Positions 1-9,154 of a stretch of 64,000 nucleotides of DNA are shown here, one piece after another (the stretch's first letter is position 1; each line of letters begins with the position of its first letter). The notes beneath the pieces are model-generated. The model searched no databases. It was not told the DNA's origin and saw only the letters and a program-made list of their open reading frames with translations. The DNA is from Verrucomicrobiota bacterium. GTDB lineage: Bacteria > Verrucomicrobiota > Verrucomicrobiia > Methylacidiphilales > JBCCWR01. The DNA lies in assembly GCA_039192515.1 (NCBI GenBank), contig JBCCXA010000014.1:21416-85415 (forward strand), in the 5' to 3' direction. The position numbers and the translations under genes are program-made.

Positions 1-1866
1 ACACATTATCAGCACTTACTAAGGAAGCTGGCTGAATACTATAAAGTTAGTATGACAAGTTCATGGAAAGATCTGCCAGAGTCGTTTCAACATGTTCTCT
101 TATATGGCTCGGGTGCTAGAACCATACCACAGCTCAACCAGTCTTTTGTAGGCATTCGGCAACAGCTGGAAGAGCTTTACAATGACAGTTCGAGTTCCAC
201 TACTCGTCAACGAATTCATGCCTTCATGACTCATCAAACGTGTAGAGCTTGTCGTGGCTCACGCTTACGTCCTGAAATATGCGCAGTAACGCTTGGAAAC
301 AACCATAGCGAATTTCAATTAAGTCTTCATGAGCTCTGTGACGCAACAGTAGAAAATGCTGAGTCCTTTCTTAAAAAGCTTCATTGGAGTGGTAATAAAG
401 CAGATGCCTCAGAAGATCTGTGCCAAGAAGTTTTAGACCGCTTAAGATTCTTGAAAGACGTAGGACTTGGTTACTTAACGCTAAACCGCGAAACAGGAAG
501 TCTCTCTGGAGGAGAGTTACAGCGTATACGACTTGCTGGGCAATTAGGTGCTGGTCTGACAGGCGTGCTATACGTTTTAGATGAACCCAGTATAGGACTT
601 CATCAACGAGATAATGAACGCTTATTGCAAACTATCGAAAATCTCAGAGATCTAGGAAATACCGTAGTTGTAGTCGAACACGATGAAGATACCATGGAGC
701 GAGCTGACTACATTATCGATCTCGGACCAGTTGCTGGACCACGTGGTGGCTATCTGGTGGCAGAAGGCACACCAGGCGACATAGCAAATCATCCTAAGTC
801 AACCACTGGCCGTTATTTATCAAAGCAAGAATCTTTACCTATTCCTGAAAAGCGTAAACCTTTGCACAAAGGGTTTTTGAATATTATCAATGCTCGAGAA
901 AACAACTTAGGAGGTATTAATGTTTCTTTTCCCATTGGTTGTTTTACTTGTGTAACTGGAGTAAGTGGTTCTGGAAAGAGCACTCTTGTCAATGAAGTGC
1001 TTAGCAAGGCTCTTTTTAGACATTTTTTCCGATCAAAAGACAAGCCTGGACGACATGATAAAATTACTGGACTAGATGAACTCGACAAAGTAGTAACAAT
1101 TGACCAAAGCCCGATCGGCCGAACACCGCGTTCCAATCCACTCACTTACATTGGTGCATTTAATCTCGTACGCGACTTATATGCACAATTGCCTTCTTCA
1201 CGCATTCGGGGCTACACAAAAAATCGCTTCAGCTTTAACACAGCTGGAGGACGTTGTGAACATTGTAAAGGCGATGGGTATATACGCTTAGCTATGCATT
1301 TCTTGCCAGACGTATTTGTAGAATGTGAGCACTGCAAGGGCCAACGTTTCAACCGAGAGACTTTAGAGATTACTTATAAGGGACATCACATTGCCCACGT
1401 TCTCAATCTAACGGTTGATGAGGGAATTGACCTATTTAGTAGCATTCCCGCGATAACTGAGAAACTTGAGGCCTTATCGAAAGTAGGTCTAGGTTATTTA
1501 AAATTGGGACAGCCTTCCAACACTCTATCAGGTGGGGAAGCACAACGCATCAAGCTTGCTACCGAGTTCTCCAAGAAGACAACAGGACATACATGTTTTA
1601 TCATGGATGAACCGACTACAGGCTTGCATTTGCTTGATATTGAATATCTTTTACGCATTATATTTCAGTTGCGAGAGGCGGGGAATACAATTATCGTGAT
1701 TGAACATCATTTAGACATTATAAAATCTGCAGATTACGTCATAGACCTAGGGCCAGAAGGTGGAAACCAAGGTGGCCAAGTAGTGTGCGTTGGCGCACCT
1801 GAGGAAATAGCTAAGTGTAAAGAAAGTTACACGGGAAGTTTCCTCAAAAGAAAACTTCAAATGTAA
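1..1866 (+). CDS. uvrA: Excinuclease ABC subunit A, 3' part (cut by window edge)
   Basis: UvrA is the damage-sensing ATPase of nucleotide excision repair and loads UvrB. The reading frame is open from base 1, and the residues before the first ATG (base 52) still match UvrA, so the gene begins outside the window. Visible are a CxxC zinc-knuckle half (CRACRGSR), the first ABC signature LSGGELQRIRLA with Walker B VLDEPSIGLH, the second Walker A GVSGSGKST, the UvrA hallmark DQSPIGRTPRSNP, the C-terminal zinc finger (CEHC...CEHC), a second signature LSGGEAQRIKLA and FIMDEPTTGLH. Everything needed for the second nucleotide site is present. The TPR gene follows after 13 bases on the same strand, so co-transcription is possible. 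Confidence 0.96.
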   Translation, partial: THYQHLLRKLAEYYKVSMTSSWKDLPESFQHVLLYGSGARTIPQLNQSFVGIRQQLEELYNDSSSSTTRQRIHAFMTHQTCRACRGSRLRPEICAVTLGNNHSEFQLSLHELCDATVENAESFLKKLHWSGNKADASEDLCQEVLDRLRFLKDVGLGYLTLNRETGSLSGGELQRIRLAGQLGAGLTGVLYVLDEPSIGLHQRDNERLLQTIENLRDLGNTVVVVEHDEDTMERADYIIDLGPVAGPRGGYLVAEGTPGDIANHPKSTTGRYLSKQESLPIPEKRKPLHKGFLNIINARENNLGGINVSFPIGCFTCVTGVSGSGKSTLVNEVLSKALFRHFFRSKDKPGRHDKITGLDELDKVVTIDQSPIGRTPRSNPLTYIGAFNLVRDLYAQLPSSRIRGYTKNRFSFNTAGGRCEHCKGDGYIRLAMHFLPDVFVECEHCKGQRFNRETLEITYKGHHIAHVLNLTVDEGIDLFSSIPAITEKLEALSKVGLGYLKLGQPSNTLSGGEAQRIKLATEFSKKTTGHTCFIMDEPTTGLHLLDIEYLLRIIFQLREAGNTIIVIEHHLDIIKSADYVIDLGPEGGNQGGQVVCVGAPEEIAKCKESYTGSFLKRKLQM

Positions 1867-1879
1867 TTCTCTAGTACAT

Positions 1880-4411
1880 ATGAGTATGAAAAATTGGATA
1901 AGGTTATATCCTATGGCCAAGTTGGTACTAAGCTTATTGGCATTGATGTTAGGTGGCTATGGCTTGAGCGCTCAAACATATGAAACCAGAGATCTTTCCT
2001 TTGCCAAGAGATCCTTTCAAGATGGCTTACATGACCTTGCAGCACTAAAGCTGAATAACTTTATCAAGGCTTATCCAAACAGCAGCCAATTACATGAAGC
2101 TTACTGGCTTTTAGGACAGGCTTACTATTTTCAAGATAATTTTGAGAATGCCCTTACTGAGTTTAGCAGGACAAAAAACATCCCTGAGGATTGGCATCCT
2201 CGCTTTATCTACTGGCAAGCTGAAACTTATGGTCAACTTAAACAATGGAAAAAAGCCATTGCTTTATTCCAAGAGATTATTGACGAATTCGCGCAGACAG
2301 AATGGAGTTCAAAATCGTCCATCGGTTTGAGTAAAGCCCATTTTGCTATAGGAAATCATGAGCGGGCTATTAATTGCCTAAAACCTCTACTAGAATCTGA
2401 GCGTGATGGGGTAAAGCAGCTCGCCATGCTTCAAGAAGCCAGAATCCTTCTAGCCCAAGAAAAATGGACCCAGGCCCGTCCATTAATTGTTTCATTAACC
2501 CAAGCGAAACTGCGCCCGCCCCTATTATTCGAAGTAAAGCTATGGGAAGGTGAAGTTGCTATCATAAACGAAGAATATTCGGAAGCGCTTGAAGCTTTTA
2601 AGCGGATTACTTCTGATCAGCGAGCTACTCCTCGCAGGCTAGTGGCTCAAGCATGGTTCAATCAAGGGAAGGTCCATGAGATACTTGAGCAGTGGCCAAA
2701 ATCCGCCAGTGCTTATGAACAATGTTTTATTCTAAGTCGGTCCGCCAACACCACTGAATCTGCGGTTCTCAAATACCTTGAAATTGAATCAAAGAATGGA
2801 AATCTTGCGACTGCAGCCCTTAAAGTAAAAGAGTTCGTTAGGAAACAGGAAATCCCACCCATCTTTGCCTGGCTCGCTATAGCTCGTTATCATCTCAATG
2901 ATAAGGATTACAACTTAGCCATTAGTGAATTAGATAATTTTATCAGTTCCTATCATAACCATCCAGCCCGGTGGAACGGCTATCTCCTTTTGGCAGAAGC
3001 ACTTCAATTAAATAATAACATCCCAAAAAGCTTGGAAGTCCTTGATAAAATTGCAGAACAAAACGAATCTCCTCAACTCAAGCTAAAAGCCCAACTCAAA
3101 ATGGCTGGCCTTAAGTTTGATCAAAATGATTTTGCCAATGCCTCTAAATTCTATCAGATCATTGCTAAAGAAACCTCAAGTCTACAACTTTCCGAGACAT
3201 GTGACTTCCGAAATCTTATCTGCCTTGCAAGAACAAGAAAAATTGACGAATTTGAGAATGAAGCCACTATTTTTCAGAAGAAATATACAGAAAGCGAATA
3301 TCTGGAATCCATCCAGTTAGAACACGCTTCATTGTTAGAGCAAAATGATCAAATCAAAGAGGCTCGGAATATTTATTTTGAGCTCATTGCTAAATCAGCA
3401 TCTCTTCCTAAAGTAGCTGAAGCCAAGTATGCCTTGGGTAAGTCATACTACAAATCATCAGAAAATAAGAAAGCTTATGAAACCCTGGAAGGCTTGATTG
3501 AAGATCACCCTTCATTCCCGCAACGCGAAGAGGCCATCTACTGGAAAATTTTTACAGAACAACATTCCGAATCCAGTGATGCTGAAACCATTCGAAAGAG
3601 TTACGAAGCCCTACTAACTGATTATCCTGAGCATACAAAAAAAGTGCATATTTTTTTCCAAATAGCGCTCTCATACTATAATGAGCAAAATTATAATTTG
3701 GCTCAAAAAAAATTTGAGCAGATTGCCCAGGATTTTCCATCAAATGCATTCGTTCATGAATCCATGTATCTTGCAGGCAGGTCGTCCATGGGCCTTAACA
3801 ATTACCAAAAATCTATCTCCCTCCTCGAGAAAGTTGACCAAGACAGTGAGTTCAAACCATACGCCCGTCTAGCACAGGTTGTTTGTCTTATGTTTCAAGG
3901 ACAGCATGAGGAAGCATTGAAAATCACAGATTCATTGATTAAAGAAAAAGCGAATGATTATATTTGGACTGAAGCCTCATTACGTAAGGTTGACTGCCTC
4001 TTTCAGCTTGCAAATAACAGTCCGCAAAGATTAAAAGAAGCACACGACATCTGCTCAAAAATTTTAGCTAATGAAAACGCTAATATTGCTGCAAAAAATG
4101 AAGCAGGCTATCTCAAAGGCCGTATTTTATTGGAAATGAATCAACAAACAGAGGCACTAGAGGCTTACATGGATGTTGTTTATGGAAATTATCTACCATC
4201 TGAGATAACTCAGCAGAATCATGAACCTGAACTTTTCTGGTTTATTAAGTCAGGTGTGGAGGCTGCTGAAATGAAAGAGGACCTAAATGATATTCGCGGG
4301 GCGGTTGCCATTTATCGCATCCTAGAAAAGCTCGGAGGACCTAGCAGAATAGAATTTCGCCATAAAATTGAGGATCTTAAGGCTAGGCACTTTATTTGGG
4401 AGGAAACCTAG
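1880..4411 (+). CDS. Secreted tetratricopeptide-repeat protein
   Basis: An 843-residue protein with an N-terminal signal peptide (basic start, hydrophobic stretch at about residues 13-28, then a small-residue cleavage region before QTYETRD). The rest is made of repeated helical pairs of TPR type, for example the stretches around AYWLLGQAYYFQDNFENAL, ALGKSYYKSSENKKAYE and QIALSYYNEQNYNLAQKKF. The pattern resembles the TPR_6/YbgF-type repeats used in periplasmic or outer-membrane scaffolds. No catalytic motif is seen. Two ATGs lie at 1880 and 1886 and either could start it. The exact role is unknown; a scaffold in envelope assembly is inferred from the architecture only. Confidence 0.85.
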   Translation: MSMKNWIRLYPMAKLVLSLLALMLGGYGLSAQTYETRDLSFAKRSFQDGLHDLAALKLNNFIKAYPNSSQLHEAYWLLGQAYYFQDNFENALTEFSRTKNIPEDWHPRFIYWQAETYGQLKQWKKAIALFQEIIDEFAQTEWSSKSSIGLSKAHFAIGNHERAINCLKPLLESERDGVKQLAMLQEARILLAQEKWTQARPLIVSLTQAKLRPPLLFEVKLWEGEVAIINEEYSEALEAFKRITSDQRATPRRLVAQAWFNQGKVHEILEQWPKSASAYEQCFILSRSANTTESAVLKYLEIESKNGNLATAALKVKEFVRKQEIPPIFAWLAIARYHLNDKDYNLAISELDNFISSYHNHPARWNGYLLLAEALQLNNNIPKSLEVLDKIAEQNESPQLKLKAQLKMAGLKFDQNDFANASKFYQIIAKETSSLQLSETCDFRNLICLARTRKIDEFENEATIFQKKYTESEYLESIQLEHASLLEQNDQIKEARNIYFELIAKSASLPKVAEAKYALGKSYYKSSENKKAYETLEGLIEDHPSFPQREEAIYWKIFTEQHSESSDAETIRKSYEALLTDYPEHTKKVHIFFQIALSYYNEQNYNLAQKKFEQIAQDFPSNAFVHESMYLAGRSSMGLNNYQKSISLLEKVDQDSEFKPYARLAQVVCLMFQGQHEEALKITDSLIKEKANDYIWTEASLRKVDCLFQLANNSPQRLKEAHDICSKILANENANIAAKNEAGYLKGRILLEMNQQTEALEAYMDVVYGNYLPSEITQQNHEPELFWFIKSGVEAAEMKEDLNDIRGAVAIYRILEKLGGPSRIEFRHKIEDLKARHFIWEET

Positions 4412-4522
4412 GTCGTATTATTGACGATAATGAAAGATCTATTGATTCGCAACAACTTATAAAAACATGGCATAATTGATAGCATTGACTTAGAAAAGTC
4501 CTCTCTTATAGTGTAGTCGGTT

Positions 4523-5035
4523 GTGCACGAAGATGATTTAATTCTGGTAAAGCACTCGGGAGATCTTGGGGTAGTGCGAGTAGAGGGCAGAGGAACTTTC
4601 AAAAATGCAAGATACCTCAAGACTTTCGCGAAAAAGTCCAGAGAAATTGGCATCAACCAGTTTGCCTTAGATCTAGGAAAGTGCACTCACATGGATAGTA
4701 CATTCATGGGGACTATTGCGGGACTAGCAATTGATGCCAAAAAAAGCCAGACTCCCCTCCCACAAGTTTATTACATATCTGAAAAGAATTTGGAACTCTT
4801 GCAAACACTTGGGCTAGATAGGATTCTTAATATAGTTGCTGATGATTTAAAGATTTCCGCTGATGGAAAAACCGACTCTAAAGAAGATGCTGAAGATAAA
4901 ATTAATCAAGAACAGCTATCAGAAGATATGTTAGAAGCACATCAAACACTTGCCAGTTTAAGTGAATCCAATGCTGAGAAATTTGAAGATGTCATTCATT
5001 TCCTTCGAAATAAACTCGAAACAAGTGAAGAGTAA
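4523..5035 (+). CDS. STAS-domain anti-sigma factor antagonist
   Basis: A 170-residue protein whose first 105 residues or so form a STAS domain of the SpoIIAA/RsbV type. The conserved loop reads CTHMDSTFMGTIAGLA. In SpoIIAA this loop is DSSG with the second Ser phosphorylated; here that position is Thr, a variant I recall from other bacterial antagonists. An acidic linker and a helical tail follow (about residues 110-170), longer than a minimal antagonist. The start is GTG at 4523. The next gene, 9 bases on, is a SpoIIE-type phosphatase, the expected enzyme for dephosphorylating this protein. No RsbW-type kinase or sigma factor is seen in the window, so the partner must lie elsewhere. Confidence 0.85.
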   Translation: MHEDDLILVKHSGDLGVVRVEGRGTFKNARYLKTFAKKSREIGINQFALDLGKCTHMDSTFMGTIAGLAIDAKKSQTPLPQVYYISEKNLELLQTLGLDRILNIVADDLKISADGKTDSKEDAEDKINQEQLSEDMLEAHQTLASLSESNAEKFEDVIHFLRNKLETSEE

Positions 5036-5044
5036 TTAGCCACC

Positions 5045-6493
5045 ATGTTTCAAGTTTTTGGAACGATCCTGATTTTAATACTTAGTGCCAGCTTGTTTAT
5101 TGTTGCTACCAAGCTACAAAGGACGCTTCAGGTAATCCACAAGAGGGACGATCAAATTAACGCCTATTCTAAAGAGAAGTCGCTGCTCTTTGATTTTTTA
5201 CATGACTTGGGAGAAGCCTTTACAGAGAACTTAGATAGGCAACAACTCTTAGATACTATACTTGCTTGCTCAGTTAACGTTACAAGCGCACGCGGAGGCA
5301 TCATCTACCTCTACAAAGAATCAAAGCAAGCCTTAATTTCAGAGTCGGTTGTTGGAGTTTTTCCTCCGCCCTTTCCTTTCCCTAAGGAAATGGAATTTAA
5401 AATGGCAAGCCGCGATGAATACCTAGAGAGTATTCTGCGCACTGAACCTCTGGCTATTTCAGCCAACAATCCTCTAGTAGACGTTTTTAAAGAAAGAAAA
5501 GTCCTCTATGTCAAAGCTGAAGATAAAAATCGCCCGTTCCTTTCAATGGAAGACGAAAATTTAAATTTTAGATCTCTCATAGTTGTCCCACTGCACAATA
5601 AAAAGGAATGCCTTGGGATACTAGCTATTGCTAATCCAACAGATCGAGAATCTTTCACTGAAGCTAACCTCAATCTTGCAAAATCTATTGCTCACCAAGC
5701 ATTTTTCTCTCTACAAAGCACCACTTTATACGCCGAACTCGCAGAAAAACAGCGAATGGACTTTGAGCTTAATACGGCAAGAGAAATACAGACCATCTTA
5801 TTACCTGAAAAATGCCCGGTTATCCCTGGTTATGATATCACTGCTATCAGCATACCCGCCCAACAGGTCAGCGGTGATTATTATGATTTTATTGAATTAG
5901 ATGAGGACCACCTAGGTATTGTCATCGCCGATGTTTCCGGGAAAGGCGTACCCGCATCCCTCGTCATGGCCATATGCCGTTCCCTCATTCGTTTCCACTC
6001 TCCTACCATGAATTCTCCTACAGAGACGCTTAAAGTAGTTAACCGAATTTTATATCCCGATATACGAGAAGACATGTTCATTACCCTAGCTTATTTTGTT
6101 CTAAATCATAAAACAGGTGTTCTCACCATAGCCAAAGCCGGCCATGATGCTCCCTTACTTTGCACGGATAACTTTGAAAATATCAAAACCCTTCAGTCGC
6201 CCGGTATTGCTCTCGGCATTGACAGCGGAGAAGTCTTCGATAATGTTTTACAAGATTTCGTCGTTCCTCTATCAACGAATGATACTGTTCTTGTGTATAC
6301 AGATGGTATGAATGAGACAGTTAATAGTGATGGAGTGGAATTTGGCCGTGAACCAATTAAGGCCTCCTTGAAAGCTGAAGCACATCGTGGAACATCACCT
6401 CTGTTAGAGGATCTTGTGCAAAGGGCTATTCATTTCCGAGGAACAGAAGTCCAAAGTGATGATATAACTTTAGTAGCATTACAGAAGAAATAA
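5045..6493 (+). CDS. GAF-domain SpoIIE/RsbU-type PP2C phosphatase
   Basis: A 482-residue protein with one N-terminal membrane segment (residues 2-22), a short coiled coil, a GAF sensor domain (about 60-230) and a C-terminal PP2C/SpoIIE domain (about 245-482). Metal-binding acidic residues are visible in SGDYYDF, ADVSGKGVPASL, YTDGMNE and SDDITLV. Enzymes of this class dephosphorylate STAS antagonists to release a sigma factor or other effector, and the GAF domain senses the input. The gene lies 9 bases after the STAS gene and its TAA overlaps the grpE ATG by one base (TAATG), so it is probably translationally coupled to the chaperone genes. Confidence 0.9.
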   Translation: MFQVFGTILILILSASLFIVATKLQRTLQVIHKRDDQINAYSKEKSLLFDFLHDLGEAFTENLDRQQLLDTILACSVNVTSARGGIIYLYKESKQALISESVVGVFPPPFPFPKEMEFKMASRDEYLESILRTEPLAISANNPLVDVFKERKVLYVKAEDKNRPFLSMEDENLNFRSLIVVPLHNKKECLGILAIANPTDRESFTEANLNLAKSIAHQAFFSLQSTTLYAELAEKQRMDFELNTAREIQTILLPEKCPVIPGYDITAISIPAQQVSGDYYDFIELDEDHLGIVIADVSGKGVPASLVMAICRSLIRFHSPTMNSPTETLKVVNRILYPDIREDMFITLAYFVLNHKTGVLTIAKAGHDAPLLCTDNFENIKTLQSPGIALGIDSGEVFDNVLQDFVVPLSTNDTVLVYTDGMNETVNSDGVEFGREPIKASLKAEAHRGTSPLLEDLVQRAIHFRGTEVQSDDITLVALQKK

Positions 6494-7152
6494 TGAGTGA
6501 TAAACAGACCAACAAAAGCCAACTAAAAGAAGAAGATAAGAACTTAGAAACTTCTATCGAGAACGAAGCCATTGAGGAAGAGAAGAACCTTGAGGCACCT
6601 GAAGTAATTGAAGCAAAATCTTCAGAAAACGAGGAAATAGAGAAACGGGTAACTCCTGAGCTCTCTCCTGAAGAAAAAATTGCCCAACTACAAGATACCG
6701 TGGTTCGAATGCGTGCAGACTTTGACAATTTCCGCAAGCGTTTACAAAAAGAGAAGGAAGACTCTATCCGTTATGCAAACGAAGGCCTACTAGAATCTCT
6801 CATACCTATTTTTGACAACTTTGAATTGGGACTCCAGGCAGCTGAGCAAGCTACCGATGTAAAGTCCCTAGTGATGGGTATGTCAATGGTCAAAGAGCAA
6901 CTTAAGCGCTTTCTCGATGATTCTGGACTTACCCAAATTGACGCGAGAAGTGGCGAATTCGACCCACATGTCCATGAGGCTGTTTCACACGAAGAATCTT
7001 CTGATGTGCCTGAAGGTCAGATTATCACTCAACGTCGCAAAGGGTATAAACTTAAAGACCGACTTATACGCCCCGCAAGTGTAGTCGTGGCTAAAGCCCC
7101 TAGTGAAAAAGAAGCAGAAGAAACTTCAAACACGGAGCAAACGAATGCCTAA
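6493..7152 (+). CDS. grpE: GrpE nucleotide exchange factor
   Basis: GrpE releases ADP from DnaK. The 219-residue product has a highly charged, Glu-rich disordered head (residues 1-60), the long dimer helix (DFDNFRKRLQKEKEDSIRYA) and the beta-wing signature with FDPHVHEAV and YKLKDRLIRPASVVVAK. Its start codon overlaps the stop of the upstream phosphatase by one base. dnaJ follows after 33 bases. dnaK is not in the window. No CIRCE-type inverted repeat was seen upstream of the group, so HrcA control is not evident here. Confidence 0.96.
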   Translation: MSDKQTNKSQLKEEDKNLETSIENEAIEEEKNLEAPEVIEAKSSENEEIEKRVTPELSPEEKIAQLQDTVVRMRADFDNFRKRLQKEKEDSIRYANEGLLESLIPIFDNFELGLQAAEQATDVKSLVMGMSMVKEQLKRFLDDSGLTQIDARSGEFDPHVHEAVSHEESSDVPEGQIITQRRKGYKLKDRLIRPASVVVAKAPSEKEAEETSNTEQTNA

Positions 7153-7185
7153 ATTAGGCGCTTTGCAAAAATAAGATAAGGCACC

Positions 7186-8346
7186 ATGGCTATTTCAAAA
7201 AAAGATTATTATGAATTATTAGGAGTTTCTCGAGAGGCTTCTGCTGACGAAATTAAAAAAGCTTACCGAAAACTTGCAGTTAAATATCATCCAGACAAAA
7301 ATCCAGGAGATAAAGAAGCTGAGGATCGATTCAAAGAAATTGGAGAAGCCTACGAGGTCTTAAGCGACACTAATAAAAAAGCTGCCTATGACAACTATGG
7401 CCATGCTGCTTTCCAACAAGGCATGGGGAGCGGAGGTAGAGGGTCTTCATTTCATGACCCCTTTGATGTTTTCCGAGAAGTCTTTAGTGGAGGCAATGCT
7501 GGTGGAGGTGGCATTTTTGGTGATATTTTTGAGGAAGCTTTTGGTGGCGGAGGGCCTAAAGGAAACCAACCTTCACGTGGTGCAGACTTGCGTTATGATC
7601 TAGAGATCTCTCTTGAAGATGCTGTATCTGGTTGCGAAAGAGAGATCTCCGTTCGAAAATTAGAAACATGCGACAGATGTTCTGGCTCAGGTGCTTCTCC
7701 TGGTTCAAAGACCATTACATGTAGCACGTGTGATGGTACTGGCAGAGTTTCTGTGAGCAGAGGCTTTTTCTCTATGACACAAACCTGCCCCACATGTCAA
7801 GGTGCTGGAGTGAAGATAGAAAAACCTTGCCCTCAGTGCAATGGCGAAGGTCGTGAAGCTAAAACTTCAAAAATTAAAATCAAAGTGCCATCTGGGGTAG
7901 ATACAGGATCTAGACTTCGCTCCTCCAACAATGGAGAAGCCGGCACAAAGGGCGGAGGCTATGGAGATCTCTATATAGTCATTCATGTAAAGAAACACGA
8001 AATTTTTGAACGTGAAGATACCGACCTATATTGTGAAGTTCCTGTTAGCTTTGTTCGCGCTGCACTTGGAGGCGAAGTAGAAGTACCAACCCTTGAAGGC
8101 AAAGCCATCCTTCGTATTCCAGAAGGAACGGCTGGTGGAAAAATATTTCGCTTAAAGGGCAAAGGTGTTCCTGACCTTCGCGGGTACGGACACGGTGACT
8201 TGAACATTCGCATTTATGTTGAAATACCCAAAAAACTGAACTCTGCCCAGCGTAAGAAATTAGAGGAATTTGCAGAGCTCTGCGACGACAGCACACATCC
8301 AGAACGCCAGTCCTTCTTCAAAAAGGCAAAAGATTTTTTCAAATAA
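7186..8346 (+). CDS. dnaJ: Chaperone DnaJ
   Basis: Full-length 386-residue type I J-protein that delivers substrates to DnaK and stimulates its ATPase. The J domain (residues 5-70) carries the HPD motif in [11 protein letters not shown] Gly/Phe-rich region (about 72-130) follows, then four zinc motifs ([32 protein letters not shown]) and the two C-terminal beta domains. It lies between grpE and rsmE on the same strand with short gaps (33 and 15 bases), consistent with one operon. Confidence 0.98.
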   Translation: MAISKKDYYELLGVSREASADEIKKAYRKLAVKYHPDKNPGDKEAEDRFKEIGEAYEVLSDTNKKAAYDNYGHAAFQQGMGSGGRGSSFHDPFDVFREVFSGGNAGGGGIFGDIFEEAFGGGGPKGNQPSRGADLRYDLEISLEDAVSGCEREISVRKLETCDRCSGSGASPGSKTITCSTCDGTGRVSVSRGFFSMTQTCPTCQGAGVKIEKPCPQCNGEGREAKTSKIKIKVPSGVDTGSRLRSSNNGEAGTKGGGYGDLYIVIHVKKHEIFEREDTDLYCEVPVSFVRAALGGEVEVPTLEGKAILRIPEGTAGGKIFRLKGKGVPDLRGYGHGDLNIRIYVEIPKKLNSAQRKKLEEFAELCDDSTHPERQSFFKKAKDFFK

Positions 8347-8361
8347 CATCCGGTTTAGACT

Positions 8362-9099
8362 ATGGCTAGATTTTATGCTCCAGATCTGAAACATGTGAGC
8401 TCCATTGAAGGTCCTGAAGCCTTCCATGCCTTTGCCGTGCTTCGCCTCAAAATTGGGGATTTTTGCACCCTCTTTGATGGATTAGGCACAGAACAAAAAG
8501 CTCGGATACTCAATATTGATAAAGACTCATTTGAATATGAGCCAATCATTACTCAAGCCTCACCTAAACCTCCTTGTTCACTTCATTTGTCACAAGCCAT
8601 TCCTAAAGGAAAAGCGATGGATTTAATTCTACAAAAAACAACTGAGGTCGGGGTCTCTTCTATTTACCCTTTATTGTCTAATCGTTCCGTCATAGAACTT
8701 GCCGTCAATAAACAGAAACCTAAGACCGAGAAATGGGTTCAAACATCCGTAGAGGCCTGTAAACAATGCGGCCAAAATTGGCTCCCCCAAATCCATCCCT
8801 ATAGCGATATTGAAACTTATCTTGGTGTTACTTCTTCTCTCAAAGGCCTTAAACTTATTGCCTCTCTACAACCAGACGCAAAATCTCTGACAAAAGTTAT
8901 ATCCCAGGCAAAGTCAGAAGGACTCATTAAAGATATTTATTATCTAGTAGGACCTGAAGGAGATTTTACGCCATCAGAAATGGGCGAAGCTCGCTCCTGT
9001 GGTTATATTCCCGTTTCGTTAGGCCCTAATATCCTTCGTTCAGAGACGGCAGCCATCTTTCTAACCAGTATACTATTCTACGAGCTTAATTTTGCTTAG
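8362..9099 (+). CDS. rsmE: 16S rRNA m3U1498 methyltransferase
   Basis: A 245-residue SPOUT-family enzyme that N3-methylates U1498 of 16S rRNA. The knotted SAM site is visible at the C-terminus: LVGPEGDFTPSEMGEA and SLGPNILRSETAAIF. An N-terminal PUA-like part carries FHAFAVLRLKIGD. The length is normal for RsmE. Linkage of rsmE after dnaJ is common in bacteria. The gene is convergent with nadE 55 bases away. Confidence 0.95.
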   Translation: MARFYAPDLKHVSSIEGPEAFHAFAVLRLKIGDFCTLFDGLGTEQKARILNIDKDSFEYEPIITQASPKPPCSLHLSQAIPKGKAMDLILQKTTEVGVSSIYPLLSNRSVIELAVNKQKPKTEKWVQTSVEACKQCGQNWLPQIHPYSDIETYLGVTSSLKGLKLIASLQPDAKSLTKVISQAKSEGLIKDIYYLVGPEGDFTPSEMGEARSCGYIPVSLGPNILRSETAAIFLTSILFYELNFA

Positions 9100-9154
9100 A
9101 AATATTTTCACCGTATCTCAAGGTGTTTGACTCTGATTGATATAATCATAAGCA

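Noticed and set aside
4408..4686. 92-residue minus-strand open frame
   Set aside because: It is the shadow of the STAS gene start and lies across an intergenic region.
6300..7190. CIRCE heat-shock operator near grpE/dnaJ
   Set aside because: No TTAGCACTC/GAGTGCTAA-type inverted repeat was found there.
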